A stretch of 64,000 nucleotides of DNA from an uncultured Lachnospiraceae bacterium. Its GTDB lineage: Bacteria; Bacillota; Clostridia; Lachnospirales; Lachnospiraceae. A program made the position numbers and the translations under genes. The stretch is from contig ONEK01000009.1 in assembly GCA_900316855.1 (NCBI GenBank), positions 99,897-163,896 on the forward strand. Reading direction: 5' to 3'. Below are positions 7,908 to 17,011 of the stretch, piece by piece. Position 1 is the first letter of the stretch. Each line of letters opens with the position of its first letter. The notes beneath the pieces are model-generated. The model was not told the origin of the DNA. It saw only the letters and a program-made list of their open reading frames with translations, and did not search any database.

Positions 7908-10181
7908 TCACACAATCCTCTTGAACTTCTTCTCGACCTCCGCCTTTGACAGGACGATCATGGTCGGGCGTCCGTGCGGGCAGTGGTAGGGGTTGTCGAG
8001 GGACAGCAGCTCATCGATGAGCGCCTTCGCTTCGGCCGTTGACAGGCGCATATTCCCCTTGACGGCCGCCTTGCAAGACATCGAGGCGATCTTGTACAGG
8101 ATCGCGGCAGGCGTTCCCGACATCTTCTGCGCGAGGATCTCGTCCAGCACCTCCCGGATCAGCGCATCCGGCTCGTTGGCATACAGCTCCATCGGCACGC
8201 CGCGGATCGCGTATGATCCATCGCCGAAATCCTCAATCTCGTACCCCATTCGGTGAAAATAATCCCGGTACTGTACGTAGGCGGCTTCTTCCTTCCCCGT
8301 GAGGTTCAGGATGATCGGCGGCGCAACCATCTGCGAGGCAGCAGGCCCCTGCATGCTCTTTGCCAGCCGTACCATCAGCCGCTCGAAATTCACCTTCTCA
8401 TGTGCCGCGTGCTGATCAATCATCAGCATCTTATCCTCATACTCAATAATCCAGTACGTGTCGAAAATCTGCCCGACGATCCTGTAACTGAGCGCGTTCT
8501 CCTTCGTCAGGATGCGCTCCGTCAGCGAGTACGAGCCAAGCCCCTCCGCCCGGTCCCGGCTCTCCCGCTCCCTGATATACGCCATCAGGGCATCGTCCTG
8601 CCTTGCCTGCTCCGCGGCCTCCGCCTCCTCCGGCGTCGCCAGATGCTCCTGTGCAAACAGTGCCGCCTTCTCGTATTTATCAATCCCCGCAGCATCGGAA
8701 ACGGCGCTCTTGCCCTGCCCGGCAGCCACAGCATCCCTGGGCTTATCCTCCGGACGCAAATCTGTAAATGTAAATTCCTCCGTCTGAACTCCGCCGCGGT
8801 CCGAAAACGACTCTGCTGTCTGCACCGCGTCAGCGGTGCCCTTCTCGAAGACCTCGCGCGGCTTTTCGCTCTTAAGCGCAGCCTCGCGCTCCTTCGTTTC
8901 CTTCCGCGCCGCAGCGTTCTCCTCCGCCTGCGTCATCAGTGTCGCGTGCGGAATCAGCTCCACCTTATGGAGCGTTCTGTGGACCGCCTCGTTCACAAAA
9001 TCGTACAGCGGCTTTGCGTTCGAAAAGCGCACCTCCATCTTCGAAGGGTGCACGTTCACGTCGCACTCCGCGGCAGGAATCGTAAGGTACAGGATGGCAA
9101 AGGGAAAACGGTGCTGCATGAGGTCCGTGCGGTACCCCTCCTCCAGCGCCTTCGACAGCACATCGCTCTTTAAAATCCGCCCGTTGACGAAGATGATCTC
9201 AAAGCTCCGCGAAGACCTGGAAAATTCCGGCCGGCCCAGATACCCCTGAATGCGGAATTTCGCAGCTTCTTTTCGTTCAGAATCCTTCTCATCATCGAAA
9301 ACAATTTTTCCTTCACCGCCATGCCCGGACGCATCCGCCTGCCCGCTCACGTCGATCGGGATGACGGAATTTGCCATTTCGCGCCCGAAAATACGGTAAA
9401 TCAGCTCCTTCTCGTTTCCATTGCCCGTCGTGTGAAGCTTCTCCTGCCGGTTCACAATGTAGTGGAACGACACGTCCGGGTGCGACAGCGCGAGCTTCTC
9501 CACGAGGTCCGTAACATACCCTGCTTCCGTCTGCGGCATTTTCAGGAACTTTTTTCGAACAGGAACGTTGTAAAACAGGTCCCGCACAATCACGGTTGTT
9601 CCGTCCGGCGCACCGACCTCCTCCAGCTCCAGCGGAATCACGTCCGTTGTCTGAAGGCTCGCCGCCCCGGCATCCGCGTCCGGTCCTGCAGCAGCTGCCG
9701 TACCGTCGGAAACATCCCGGTATGAGCCGGCAGTCCCGACGGACTTTTCTGAACCGGAAAATCCCGGATTCTGATCGTTTCCGATCCTTCCGTGGAGGAC
9801 CACATTCGTCGCCCGAATGCCGGACAGCGCGTCCGCCGTCTTCGTGATCATCTCTACCTGCGACACCGCCGCGATACTCGAGAGAGCCTCGCCGCGAAAG
9901 CCCAGCGAATGAAGCCGCGCGAGGTCATCACTGTCCTCAATCTTGCTCGTCGCGTGCCGGCGGAACGCCTTCGTGATCTGCGAAGCCTCGATGCCGCACC
10001 CGTTGTCCGTAACACGGATCATCGAAGTCCCGCCGTCCTTAATCTCGATCGTGACCGCAGTCGCACCGGCGTCGAGCGAATTCTCCACCAGCTCCTTCAC
10101 CACATTCACCGGCTTCTCCACGACCTCGCCCGCCGCGATCTTATTGATTGTCTCCGAGGACAGAACATGAATCTCCGCCAT
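7908..10181 (-). CDS. mutL: DNA mismatch repair protein MutL
   Basis: 757 residues. N-terminal GHKL ATPase with KELVENSLDAGA (Mg/ATP), DNGCGI and GFRGEALSS motifs; C-terminal dimerisation and endonuclease domain with DQHAAHEKVNFE (about residue 590), SCKAAVKG and CPHGRPTMI, so it is a nicking-type MutL. AGGAAA precedes the ATG. Two low-complexity regions stand out: a Gly/Ala/Ser/Asp-rich insertion of about 50 residues inside the ATPase domain (about 130-178, before APDGTTVIVRDLFYNVP), and the usual flexible linker (about 430-520). The insertion in the ATPase domain is not typical. It is downstream of mutS, separated by hairpin array 2. Confidence 0.95.
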   Translation of the reverse strand: MAEIHVLSSETINKIAAGEVVEKPVNVVKELVENSLDAGATAVTIEIKDGGTSMIRVTDNGCGIEASQITKAFRRHATSKIEDSDDLARLHSLGFRGEALSSIAAVSQVEMITKTADALSGIRATNVVLHGRIGNDQNPGFSGSEKSVGTAGSYRDVSDGTAAAAGPDADAGAASLQTTDVIPLELEEVGAPDGTTVIVRDLFYNVPVRKKFLKMPQTEAGYVTDLVEKLALSHPDVSFHYIVNRQEKLHTTGNGNEKELIYRIFGREMANSVIPIDVSGQADASGHGGEGKIVFDDEKDSERKEAAKFRIQGYLGRPEFSRSSRSFEIIFVNGRILKSDVLSKALEEGYRTDLMQHRFPFAILYLTIPAAECDVNVHPSKMEVRFSNAKPLYDFVNEAVHRTLHKVELIPHATLMTQAEENAAARKETKEREAALKSEKPREVFEKGTADAVQTAESFSDRGGVQTEEFTFTDLRPEDKPRDAVAAGQGKSAVSDAAGIDKYEKAALFAQEHLATPEEAEAAEQARQDDALMAYIRERESRDRAEGLGSYSLTERILTKENALSYRIVGQIFDTYWIIEYEDKMLMIDQHAAHEKVNFERLMVRLAKSMQGPAASQMVAPPIILNLTGKEEAAYVQYRDYFHRMGYEIEDFGDGSYAIRGVPMELYANEPDALIREVLDEILAQKMSGTPAAILYKIASMSCKAAVKGNMRLSTAEAKALIDELLSLDNPYHCPHGRPTMIVLSKAEVEKKFKRIV

Positions 10182-10215
10182 TGAAATTTCCTTTCATGAT
10201 CCCCACAATTTTCTT

Positions 10216-10380
10216 CGCGCGAAATCCGCGAAGGCGGTTTCGCGCGTATGATCTGCGGCGGGCGTCTACTGACGCCCGCCCATGACGGGAAATGTGCGAA
10301 GGCACTTTCCCGTCTATGATCCGCAGCCGGACGCCGAAGGCTCCGGCTTATCCTGAATGGCTCGCATCGGCGAGACATTC
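10216..10380. repeat. Intergenic hairpin array 2 (mutS-mutL)
   Basis: Five consecutive hairpins. A1 is 10216-10246 (CGCGCGAAA, bulged T, CCGC, loop GAAG). B1 is 10257-10280 (GGCGGGCGTC, loop TACT). A2 is 10284-10314 (GACGGGAAA, bulged T, GTGC, loop GAAG). B2 is 10325-10348 (AGCCGGA with a bulged C, then GCC-GAA-GGC). C is 10355-10380 (stem ending in loop ATCG). TATGATC(T/C)GC follows each A hairpin. A1 and A2 start 68 bases apart and keep loop and bulge while their stems differ with full base pairing. The last hairpin touches the mutS stop codon. Confidence 0.85.
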
Positions 10381-13252
10381 ATGATCGCCACCTGTTTTTC
10401 AGCTCCGACTGCAGCCGGTACAGCGTATTCAGCGCGTCCATCGGCGTCATGTTCTGGATGTCGATCTTCTTCAGCTCCTCCAGCACATCGTTGTCGGAAA
10501 CGGTGTCAAACAGCGACATCTGCCCGAGGTCCACCTCGTCGTAGTGCGGCACCTTTTCGCTGCCTGCGTGCTTCCCGCCTTCGGCATCCCCGGTCTTTAC
10601 CTCGATGGACTGGATCTTCTCCGTGATGTCGTTGTCCGACACCTGATCCAGAATCTCCCGCGCCCGGTCCAGCACGATATCCGGCAGACCCGCGAGCTTC
10701 GCGACCTGGATGCCGTACGAGCGGTCCGCGCCGCCCTTGACGATTTTCCGCAGGAAAATAATGTCGTCTCCCTTTTCCTTCACGGCGACGCAGTAGTTAT
10801 TGACATTGTCGATCTTGCCCTCGAGCTCCGTCAGCTCGTGATAGTGCGTGGCAAACAGCGTCTTCGCGCCCAGGAACTTCTTGTTCGAAACATATTCGAT
10901 GACGGCCCACGCGATGGACAGGCCGTCAAACGTCGACGTGCCCCGCCCGATCTCATCGAGGATGAGGAGCGATTTCGGCGTCGCATTCCGCAGGATATTC
11001 GCGACCTCGTTCATCTCGACCATAAACGTCGACTGCCCGCTTCCGAGATCGTCCGACGCGCCGACTCTCGTAAAAATCCGGTCCACAACGCACAGATCCG
11101 CCTCGTCCGCCGGCACGAACGACCCGATCTGGCTCATGAGCACAATAAGCGCCACCTGCCGCATGTACGTGGACTTGCCTGCCATGTTCGGGCCTGTGAT
11201 AATCGCGATCTGGTTCTTTTTGTTGTCGAGGAGTGTATCGTTGGAGACAAAATCTCCCTGCATCATCTGCTCGACGACGGGGTGCCGTCCCGCCTTGATG
11301 GACAGGATTCCCTTTTCGTTCAGGGAAGGCCGCACATAGCGGTTCCGCTCAGCGACAAGAGACAGACTGCAGTACACATCGAGGAGCGCCACGGCCTTCG
11401 CGGATCTCTGGATCTCACTGACCCGCGCCGTGATCTCGTTCCGGATTTTGCAGAACTCCTCGTATTCCAGGTCGTTGAGCTTGTCCTGCGCGTTGAGAAT
11501 CGTATCCTCAAGCTCCTTGAGCTTCGGCGTCGTGTACCGCTCGGACCCGACGAGCGTCTGCTTCCTCGTCCAGTCCGCGGGTACCTTGTCCCTGAACGAA
11601 TTCGTCACCTCGAAGAAATACCCGAACACGCTGTTGTACTTGACCTTGAGCTTCGAAATACCGGTCGAGGCCTTCGCCTCCTCCTCGAGGTCCGCGAGCC
11701 ACTGCTTCCCGTCTGTCTTCGCCTTGCGGAACCGGTCGATATCCTCATTAAACCCGGTCCGGATAATGCCGCCCTCCTTCATCGCAAGCGGCGGGTCCTC
11801 GACAAGAGCGGCATCCATCAGGGCAACGAGGTCATCAAAGTCCCCGATCGCCTCGCGGATCGAAACGAGTTCGCCGTCACTTTCCGCGCTTTGCTTTTCA
11901 GAATATGCAGCCCTCCCGGAGCCTTCTTTCCCGGAACATTCCTTTTCTGAGCCTTCAGTCAGGGTAAAATATTCATTGATTTCCGGAGACTCTCCCCGGC
12001 TCCCCTCCGGCGAACCCATCCCCTCCGTTCCGGCAGCTCCGCGTGATTCGAAGGCTTCGTCTTCCGGCGCGAAGGCAGCAAGCGCCTGCCGGATGGGCTT
12101 TAACATCTTCAGTGACTCGCGGAACGCCAGCACGTCCCGCGGGTTTGCGCTGCCGTAGCTGATCTTCGTAAGGAGACGCTCGAGGTCATAGATCGGCGAG
12201 AGGTATTCGCGGATTTCATCCCGGTCCACACTCTGCTCCGACAGCGCCTGCACCGCGTCAAAACGCCGCTCGATGAGCTTCCGGTCGACGAGCGGCTGCT
12301 CCAGAAACTGATGCAGGAGCCTCGCGCCCATGGCGGTCTTCGTCTTGTCAAGGACCCACAGAAGCGAGCCGTGCACCTTCTTCTCGCGCATCGTCTCGAC
12401 GAGCTCGAGGTTCCGCCGCGTCGCGGAGTCCAGCAGCATATATTTGCCCGTCGCGTACGCCTCGATCCGGTTGATGTTCTCAAGCCCGTTCAGCTGCGTG
12501 TCATACAGGTACTGCAGGAGCGCGCCGCACGCGACAGCCCCTGTTTTCAGCGTGTCGATCCCGATCGCGAGAAGGCTCGACACCCGGAAATGCTTCAGGA
12601 GAACCCCCGTCGTTTCCTTCTCGCCGAAATAATGACTATCCAGCGCGTTGATGACGATATTCATCCGGTTCCGCAGGTCGTTGAAATCGATCCCGCACAC
12701 AAGGAACGCGTCATTGCAGATAATCTCGGACGGGGCGTATTTGTTGATCTCGTCCAGGATTTTCGCCGTGCCCGAAACCTCCGTCGTGTAAAAATCGCCG
12801 GTCGAAACATCGGCAACGGCGATTCCACTGGTATTGCTCTCATAAAAGATGCACAGGATGTAATTGTTTTTGTTCTCATCCAGCGTCTCGAGCGCTGTTT
12901 TCGTACCGGGGGTCACGATCTTCGTCACGGCCCGCTTCACAAGCCCCTTCGCGAGCTTTGGATCCTCGACCTGGTCGCAGACCGCGATCTTGTACCCCTT
13001 CTCCACCATCCTGGAAATGTAGATATCCACCGCGTGGAAGGGCACGCCGCACATCGGCGCACGCTCGGCAAGCCCGCACGACTTCCCGGTCAGCGTAAGC
13101 TCGCACTCCTTCGACACCACCTCCGCGTCGTCGAAGAACGCCTCGTAGAAATCTCCGATCCGGTAGAACAGGACACAGTCCCCGTACTCCTCCTTCACCT
13201 TCAGATACTCCTGCATCATCGGGGATACATCATTGATATTCGGATATGCCAT
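10379..13252 (-). CDS. mutS: DNA mismatch repair protein MutS
   Basis: 957 residues against a usual 860-880. N-terminal mismatch-recognition domain with FYRIGDFYEAF (the Phe-x-Glu that stacks on the mismatch), then lever and clamp, then the ATPase with Walker A TGPNMAGKSTYMRQ (about residue 680), LILDEIGRGTSTFDG Walker B and the ATHYHEL switch. The extra length is mostly a Glu/Gly/Ser-rich insertion of about 65 residues (about 391-457) in the lever region, which should extrude as a disordered loop. The stop TGA borders hairpin array 2. The partner mutL is next downstream. Confidence 0.96.
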   Translation of the reverse strand: MAYPNINDVSPMMQEYLKVKEEYGDCVLFYRIGDFYEAFFDDAEVVSKECELTLTGKSCGLAERAPMCGVPFHAVDIYISRMVEKGYKIAVCDQVEDPKLAKGLVKRAVTKIVTPGTKTALETLDENKNNYILCIFYESNTSGIAVADVSTGDFYTTEVSGTAKILDEINKYAPSEIICNDAFLVCGIDFNDLRNRMNIVINALDSHYFGEKETTGVLLKHFRVSSLLAIGIDTLKTGAVACGALLQYLYDTQLNGLENINRIEAYATGKYMLLDSATRRNLELVETMREKKVHGSLLWVLDKTKTAMGARLLHQFLEQPLVDRKLIERRFDAVQALSEQSVDRDEIREYLSPIYDLERLLTKISYGSANPRDVLAFRESLKMLKPIRQALAAFAPEDEAFESRGAAGTEGMGSPEGSRGESPEINEYFTLTEGSEKECSGKEGSGRAAYSEKQSAESDGELVSIREAIGDFDDLVALMDAALVEDPPLAMKEGGIIRTGFNEDIDRFRKAKTDGKQWLADLEEEAKASTGISKLKVKYNSVFGYFFEVTNSFRDKVPADWTRKQTLVGSERYTTPKLKELEDTILNAQDKLNDLEYEEFCKIRNEITARVSEIQRSAKAVALLDVYCSLSLVAERNRYVRPSLNEKGILSIKAGRHPVVEQMMQGDFVSNDTLLDNKKNQIAIITGPNMAGKSTYMRQVALIVLMSQIGSFVPADEADLCVVDRIFTRVGASDDLGSGQSTFMVEMNEVANILRNATPKSLLILDEIGRGTSTFDGLSIAWAVIEYVSNKKFLGAKTLFATHYHELTELEGKIDNVNNYCVAVKEKGDDIIFLRKIVKGGADRSYGIQVAKLAGLPDIVLDRAREILDQVSDNDITEKIQSIEVKTGDAEGGKHAGSEKVPHYDEVDLGQMSLFDTVSDNDVLEELKKIDIQNMTPMDALNTLYRLQSELKNRWRS

Positions 13253-13297
13253 GTTGATTCGTCGTCTTCTTTCCTGCTGGTTTGCAACTTCCGGTTC

Positions 13298-14803
13298 TCA
13301 GTACCCGGGATCCGTCTCCGGCTCGTCTGTCACATGTCCGAAGTAGTAGAACCCCCGGCACTCCTCGAGCTTCACATTGAAAAACCTCCCGATCATGGAC
13401 GCGTCGCCCGGCACATGCACGATGAGGTTGTTCGACAGCCGGCAGGTAACGTAGCCTTCAAGCTGCGCATTCACCTCCTCGCACAGGGCTTCCTTCACCA
13501 TGCCCTGCTGCCGCGCTGTCTGCTCCTTCGCGCTATCCTGCACCGCCGCGAGGATCCGGTCAAAACCTTCCTTCACCTGCTCTTCGGGTACCTGCTCCAT
13601 CTGTGCGGCCGGCGTCCCGTGCCGCATGCTGTACACAAACGTATAGGCGTTGTCGAACCGTACCTTCCGGATAACGTCGATCGTATCGTCCACGTCCTTT
13701 GCCGTCTCCCCGGGGAATCCCGCGATGATGTCCGTCGTAATCGCGGCGTCCGGAATGACCTCCCGGATCCTGAGTGCCCGCTCGATAAACTGCTCCCTCG
13801 TATAGCGGCGGTTCATTCTTTTCAGGATCTCATTCGAGCCCGACTGCAGCGGGAAATGCACATGACGCGCGATGTTTTTATGGCGCCGGATGACCTGCAG
13901 TGTCTCCTCGGAAATATCCTTCGGATGCGGCGTCATGAAGCGCACCCTCCGGATGCCCGGCACCTCAGCCACCGCTTCGAGAAGCTGTGCAAAGCTCACG
14001 GGATCGGCAAGATCCTTCCCGTAGGAATCCACGTTCTGGCCAAGGAGCATCACCTCCACGACCCCGTCCGCGGACAGCCGCTCGACCTCCTGAATGATAT
14101 CCTTCGGCTCGCGCGATCTCTCACGCCCCCGCACATACGGCACGATGCAGTACGTGCAGAAATTATTGCACCCGAACATGATGTTGATGCCGGATTTGTA
14201 CGGATACTTCCTCGCGACCGGCAGGTCCTCGACGATCTCATCCGTCGAATCCCAGATGTCCACGATTTTCTTCCCGCGGATGTCGAACTGCTCCCCGCGG
14301 TTTTCGTACACCCCGCACAGATATTCCGGAAAGCGGAACAGGTTGTGCGTGCCGAACACGAGATTTACATAGGGATAGCTCTTTTTGATCTTCGCGACAT
14401 TTTCCGCTTCCTGCATCATGCAGCCGCACACCGCGATCTTCATATAGGGATTGGACTTGCGCCAGTGGCTCGCCCTCCCGAGCCTTCCGTAGAAGTGCTG
14501 GTCCGCGTTGTCGCGCACCGTGCACGTATTGTAGATGACGAAATCCGCCGACTCGTCCGCAGTCTCTGTAAAGCCCGCCGTCTCCAGGATGCCGGAGAGC
14601 TTCTCCGCGTCCCGCGCGTTCATCTGGCAGCCGAAATTCTGCACATGGTAAGTCGGCTGCCGCCCCAGGACCGCCTCCAGCTCCCCGACGTACAGCTTCG
14701 CCCGCTCCAGATATTTCTCCTGCCTTACAAGCTCCCTCGCGTCCTTCTCCTCCACGGACTCCTTCCGAAGCAGCCGCTCCGGAGCCTTAGCTTCATTCTC
14801 CAA
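13298..14803 (-). CDS. miaB: tRNA-2-methylthio-N6-dimethylallyladenosine synthase MiaB
   Basis: Radical-SAM methylthiotransferase acting on i6A37 tRNA, the product of MiaA. 501 residues. N-terminal cluster domain with NFGCQMNARDAEKL and CTVRDNA; radical-SAM motif CNNFCTYCIVPYVRGRERSR; C-terminal TRAM domain ending VTDEPETDPGY. The start is a TTG at 14801-14803 with GGAAGG nine bases upstream. It lies 45 bases upstream of mutS on the same strand. N-terminal extension of about 50 charged residues before the first domain is typical for clostridial MiaB. Confidence 0.95.
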   Translation of the reverse strand: MENEAKAPERLLRKESVEEKDARELVRQEKYLERAKLYVGELEAVLGRQPTYHVQNFGCQMNARDAEKLSGILETAGFTETADESADFVIYNTCTVRDNADQHFYGRLGRASHWRKSNPYMKIAVCGCMMQEAENVAKIKKSYPYVNLVFGTHNLFRFPEYLCGVYENRGEQFDIRGKKIVDIWDSTDEIVEDLPVARKYPYKSGINIMFGCNNFCTYCIVPYVRGRERSREPKDIIQEVERLSADGVVEVMLLGQNVDSYGKDLADPVSFAQLLEAVAEVPGIRRVRFMTPHPKDISEETLQVIRRHKNIARHVHFPLQSGSNEILKRMNRRYTREQFIERALRIREVIPDAAITTDIIAGFPGETAKDVDDTIDVIRKVRFDNAYTFVYSMRHGTPAAQMEQVPEEQVKEGFDRILAAVQDSAKEQTARQQGMVKEALCEEVNAQLEGYVTCRLSNNLIVHVPGDASMIGRFFNVKLEECRGFYYFGHVTDEPETDPGY

Positions 14804-14875
14804 ATTTTCTATCCTTCCGCCACTTTTTCGCTATATTGTAATCTGTGCAATTCATCCTATGCCGCCCCGCGGCCT

Positions 14876-16195
14876 TCAGCCATCCACCTCAAACGAGGCG
14901 TATTTATTCAGGATCCGCAGCAGGATCTCCGCGCCGAGGCACATCTCGTCGACGCTCACATATTCGTACCGGCTGTGGTAGTTATACGCGCCCGTCCCCA
15001 GGTTCGGGCACGGAATCCCGCGAAACGACAGCACCGCGCCGTCCGTCCCGCCCCGGATCGGATTTGTGACAGGCACAAGCCCCGCCTCCCGGATCGCGGC
15101 CTCCGCGTTCTCGATGAGGTGCTTCTGCGGCAGAATCTTCTCAGCCATGTTGTAGTACGAATCCTTCACGTCAACCGTTACGACGCCCTCGCCGTACTTC
15201 TCATTCAGCTGTGCCGCAATGTCCTGTACCTTCCGCTTCCTCTCTTCGAATTTTGCCCGGTCATGATCGCGGAGAATGTAATCCAGGAAGGCTCTCTCCG
15301 TCGTTCCCGAAAGCTCGTCGAGATGATAGAAGCCCTCGTACCCACGCGTGCAGGCAGGAATTTCCTCCGGCGGCAGCAGGCGGTTGAACTCCATCGCAAC
15401 AAGGAGGGCGTTCCGCATCTTTCCATAGGCGTCACCCGGGTGTGTCGACAGCCCCCGGACCGTCACATGCGCGGAAGCCGCGTTGAAGTTCTCGTACTCC
15501 AGCTCACCGACCGCGGAACCGTCCACCGTGTACGCGTAATCCACGCCGAAGTGATCCATGTCGACGTTCCGCGTCCCGTTTCCCACCTCCTCGTCCGGTG
15601 TAAACATTATGCGGATCGTCCCGTGCGCGTACTCCTTATGCCGCAGGAAAAATTGCGCCGCCTCCATGATCTGCGTAACCCCGGCCTTGTCGTCTCCGCC
15701 GAGCACCGTTGTCCCGTCCGTCACGACAATCGACTTTCCGATCTGGTTCTTAAGAAGCGGATACTCCGCGGTGCTCATGGAAATACCCTGCTCCGCGTTC
15801 AGGACAATCTCCCCGCCGTCATACTGCTTGATAAGCCTTGGGTGCACGAAGGGATGCTCCTTCGCATCCACCGCATTGGAAGTATCCATATGCGCCACAA
15901 GGCCCAGAATCGGCGCCGTATTCTCACGGTGCTTTTTCGCCGCGTCCGGAAGCGCTGGAACCATCGCGCCATCCGCGGGAATCGTCCCCGGAATCGTCGC
16001 GTACACATAGCACTTCGCCTCATCGTAATACACGTCTGCGGCGCCCATCGCCTCAAGCTCATCCCTGAGCATCACCGCAAGATCCCGCTGACACTTGGTC
16101 GAAGGCGTATCCGCGACACCCTCCTCCGACTGCGTGAACACCCCCGCGTACCGCAGGAACCTCGCCGCCACTTCCCCTTTGTCAAAATGTCCCAT
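14876..16195 (-). CDS. pepT: Peptidase T (tripeptide aminopeptidase)
   Basis: Cytosolic M20B zinc aminopeptidase releasing the N-terminal residue of tripeptides. Metal-site motifs are all visible: AHMDTSNA, GGDDKAGVTQIM, TPDEEVGNG, and RGGTDGAVLSFRGIPCPNLGTGAYNYHSRYEYV near the C-terminus. 439 residues, about 30 longer than the common form; an extra stretch rich in Ala and Lys near residue 75-90 explains part. AAAGGA lies upstream of the ATG. The 16196-16342 gap upstream holds no other gene. Confidence 0.94.
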   Translation of the reverse strand: MGHFDKGEVAARFLRYAGVFTQSEEGVADTPSTKCQRDLAVMLRDELEAMGAADVYYDEAKCYVYATIPGTIPADGAMVPALPDAAKKHRENTAPILGLVAHMDTSNAVDAKEHPFVHPRLIKQYDGGEIVLNAEQGISMSTAEYPLLKNQIGKSIVVTDGTTVLGGDDKAGVTQIMEAAQFFLRHKEYAHGTIRIMFTPDEEVGNGTRNVDMDHFGVDYAYTVDGSAVGELEYENFNAASAHVTVRGLSTHPGDAYGKMRNALLVAMEFNRLLPPEEIPACTRGYEGFYHLDELSGTTERAFLDYILRDHDRAKFEERKRKVQDIAAQLNEKYGEGVVTVDVKDSYYNMAEKILPQKHLIENAEAAIREAGLVPVTNPIRGGTDGAVLSFRGIPCPNLGTGAYNYHSRYEYVSVDEMCLGAEILLRILNKYASFEVDG

Positions 16196-16342
16196 AATCA
16201 GAATTCCTTTCGTCAGATACCACGATGCCGTCCATCAAAGGAAATGATAATACTGCTTTGCACAACGTCATAATACTACATCACACCGCCGCGGTTTAGA
16301 AAGCTCCCGCACTTTAAGGTTCAATTTCGGCTCAATTTGTCG

Positions 16343-16371
16343 TTGTATTTATCCTAGAAAATGTCTATTAT
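16343..16371 (+). promoter_or_regulatory. Sigma-A-type promoter for phd-doc
   Basis: TTGTAT (16343-16348), a 17-base spacer, and TATTAT (16366-16371). Transcription would begin near 16378, exactly at the GGAGG ribosome site (16378-16382), so the leader would be extremely short. Surrounding DNA is AT-rich compared with flanking genes. Confidence 0.65.
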
Positions 16372-16391
16372 CCATTTGGAGGTGCTTTACT

Positions 16392-16634
16392 ATGATGATT
16401 AACACAGACAACATTGTTCCCATTTCAACTGCAAACCAGAATTTTTCCAAAGTCGCAAGAATGGCTGACGAAAATGGAGAAGTTGTGATTATGAAAAATA
16501 ATGCGCCGTGCTATGTCCTTATGGAGTTCAGCAGGTTTGAGAAAACCCGGACCGCGCCTTCTGAGCAGGTTGAATCACTAGCTGAACAGATCATGTATGA
16601 AAACGACGAAGTATTCAGGGAACTTGCCAAATGA
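16392..16634 (+). CDS. Phd/YefM-type antitoxin
   Basis: 80-residue antitoxin of the Phd/YefM fold. The N-terminal DNA-binding half has IVPISTANQNFSKVARMADENG and VVIMKNNAPCYVLM, the typical strand-helix-strand pattern; the C-terminal acidic helix (QVESLAEQIMYENDEVF) should cover the toxin. GGAGG lies nine bases before the ATG. Its stop overlaps the toxin ATG by four bases. Expected to autoregulate the promoter at 16343 together with the toxin. AT-rich codon use contrasts with pepT next door, suggesting acquisition by transfer. Confidence 0.88.
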   Translation: MMINTDNIVPISTANQNFSKVARMADENGEVVIMKNNAPCYVLMEFSRFEKTRTAPSEQVESLAEQIMYENDEVFRELAK

Positions 16635-17011
16635 TCAGATTATCCGAAGAGGAAATTATCTATCTGCATGCAAGGTTAATACAGAGATATGGCGGTTCTG
16701 ATGGCATTCGTGACAGACGTTCCCTTGATGCCGCAATAAATGCACCGTTTCAGACATTTGAAGGTCAGGATCTATACCCGACCGTAATTGATAAAGCAGC
16801 CAGGTTTGCCTATGGTCTGATCAGTAACCACCCGTTTGTTGATGGAAATAAACGCGTAGGGACTATGGCAATGCTCCTGTTGCTCAGGTTAAATGACATA
16901 TCTCTCTCATACACACAGCAGGAATTGATCAAAATCATGCTGGATATCGCAGCCGGCAGGAAAAATGATCAGGATCTGCGGAAATGGATAGACAAGCATC
17001 ATGTGGATTGA
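16631..17011 (+). CDS. doc: Doc-type toxin (Fic domain)
   Basis: 126-residue death-on-curing protein. The Fic motif HPFVDGNKRVGTMAM (about residues 74-88) supplies the catalytic His and the anion-binding loop; Doc phosphorylates EF-Tu in the studied family member. Helices and length match Doc. It starts within ATGA of the antitoxin gene. Its 3' end overlaps the last 13 bases of the convergent gene at 16999-17805, with no terminator between. Confidence 0.92.
   Translation: MIRLSEEEIIYLHARLIQRYGGSDGIRDRRSLDAAINAPFQTFEGQDLYPTVIDKAARFAYGLISNHPFVDGNKRVGTMAMLLLLRLNDISLSYTQQELIKIMLDIAAGRKNDQDLRKWIDKHHVD

Noticed and set aside
11880..12080. The MutS insertion as an intein
   Set aside because: Far too short and without splicing motifs (no Cys/Ser start, no His-Asn end); the sequence is low-complexity.
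12311..16273. A 1320-codon open frame on the plus strand
   Set aside because: It lies antisense to mutS, miaB and pepT, whose motifs are unmistakable; GC-rich codon positions open antisense frames. The translation is Arg/His/Leu-rich without domains.
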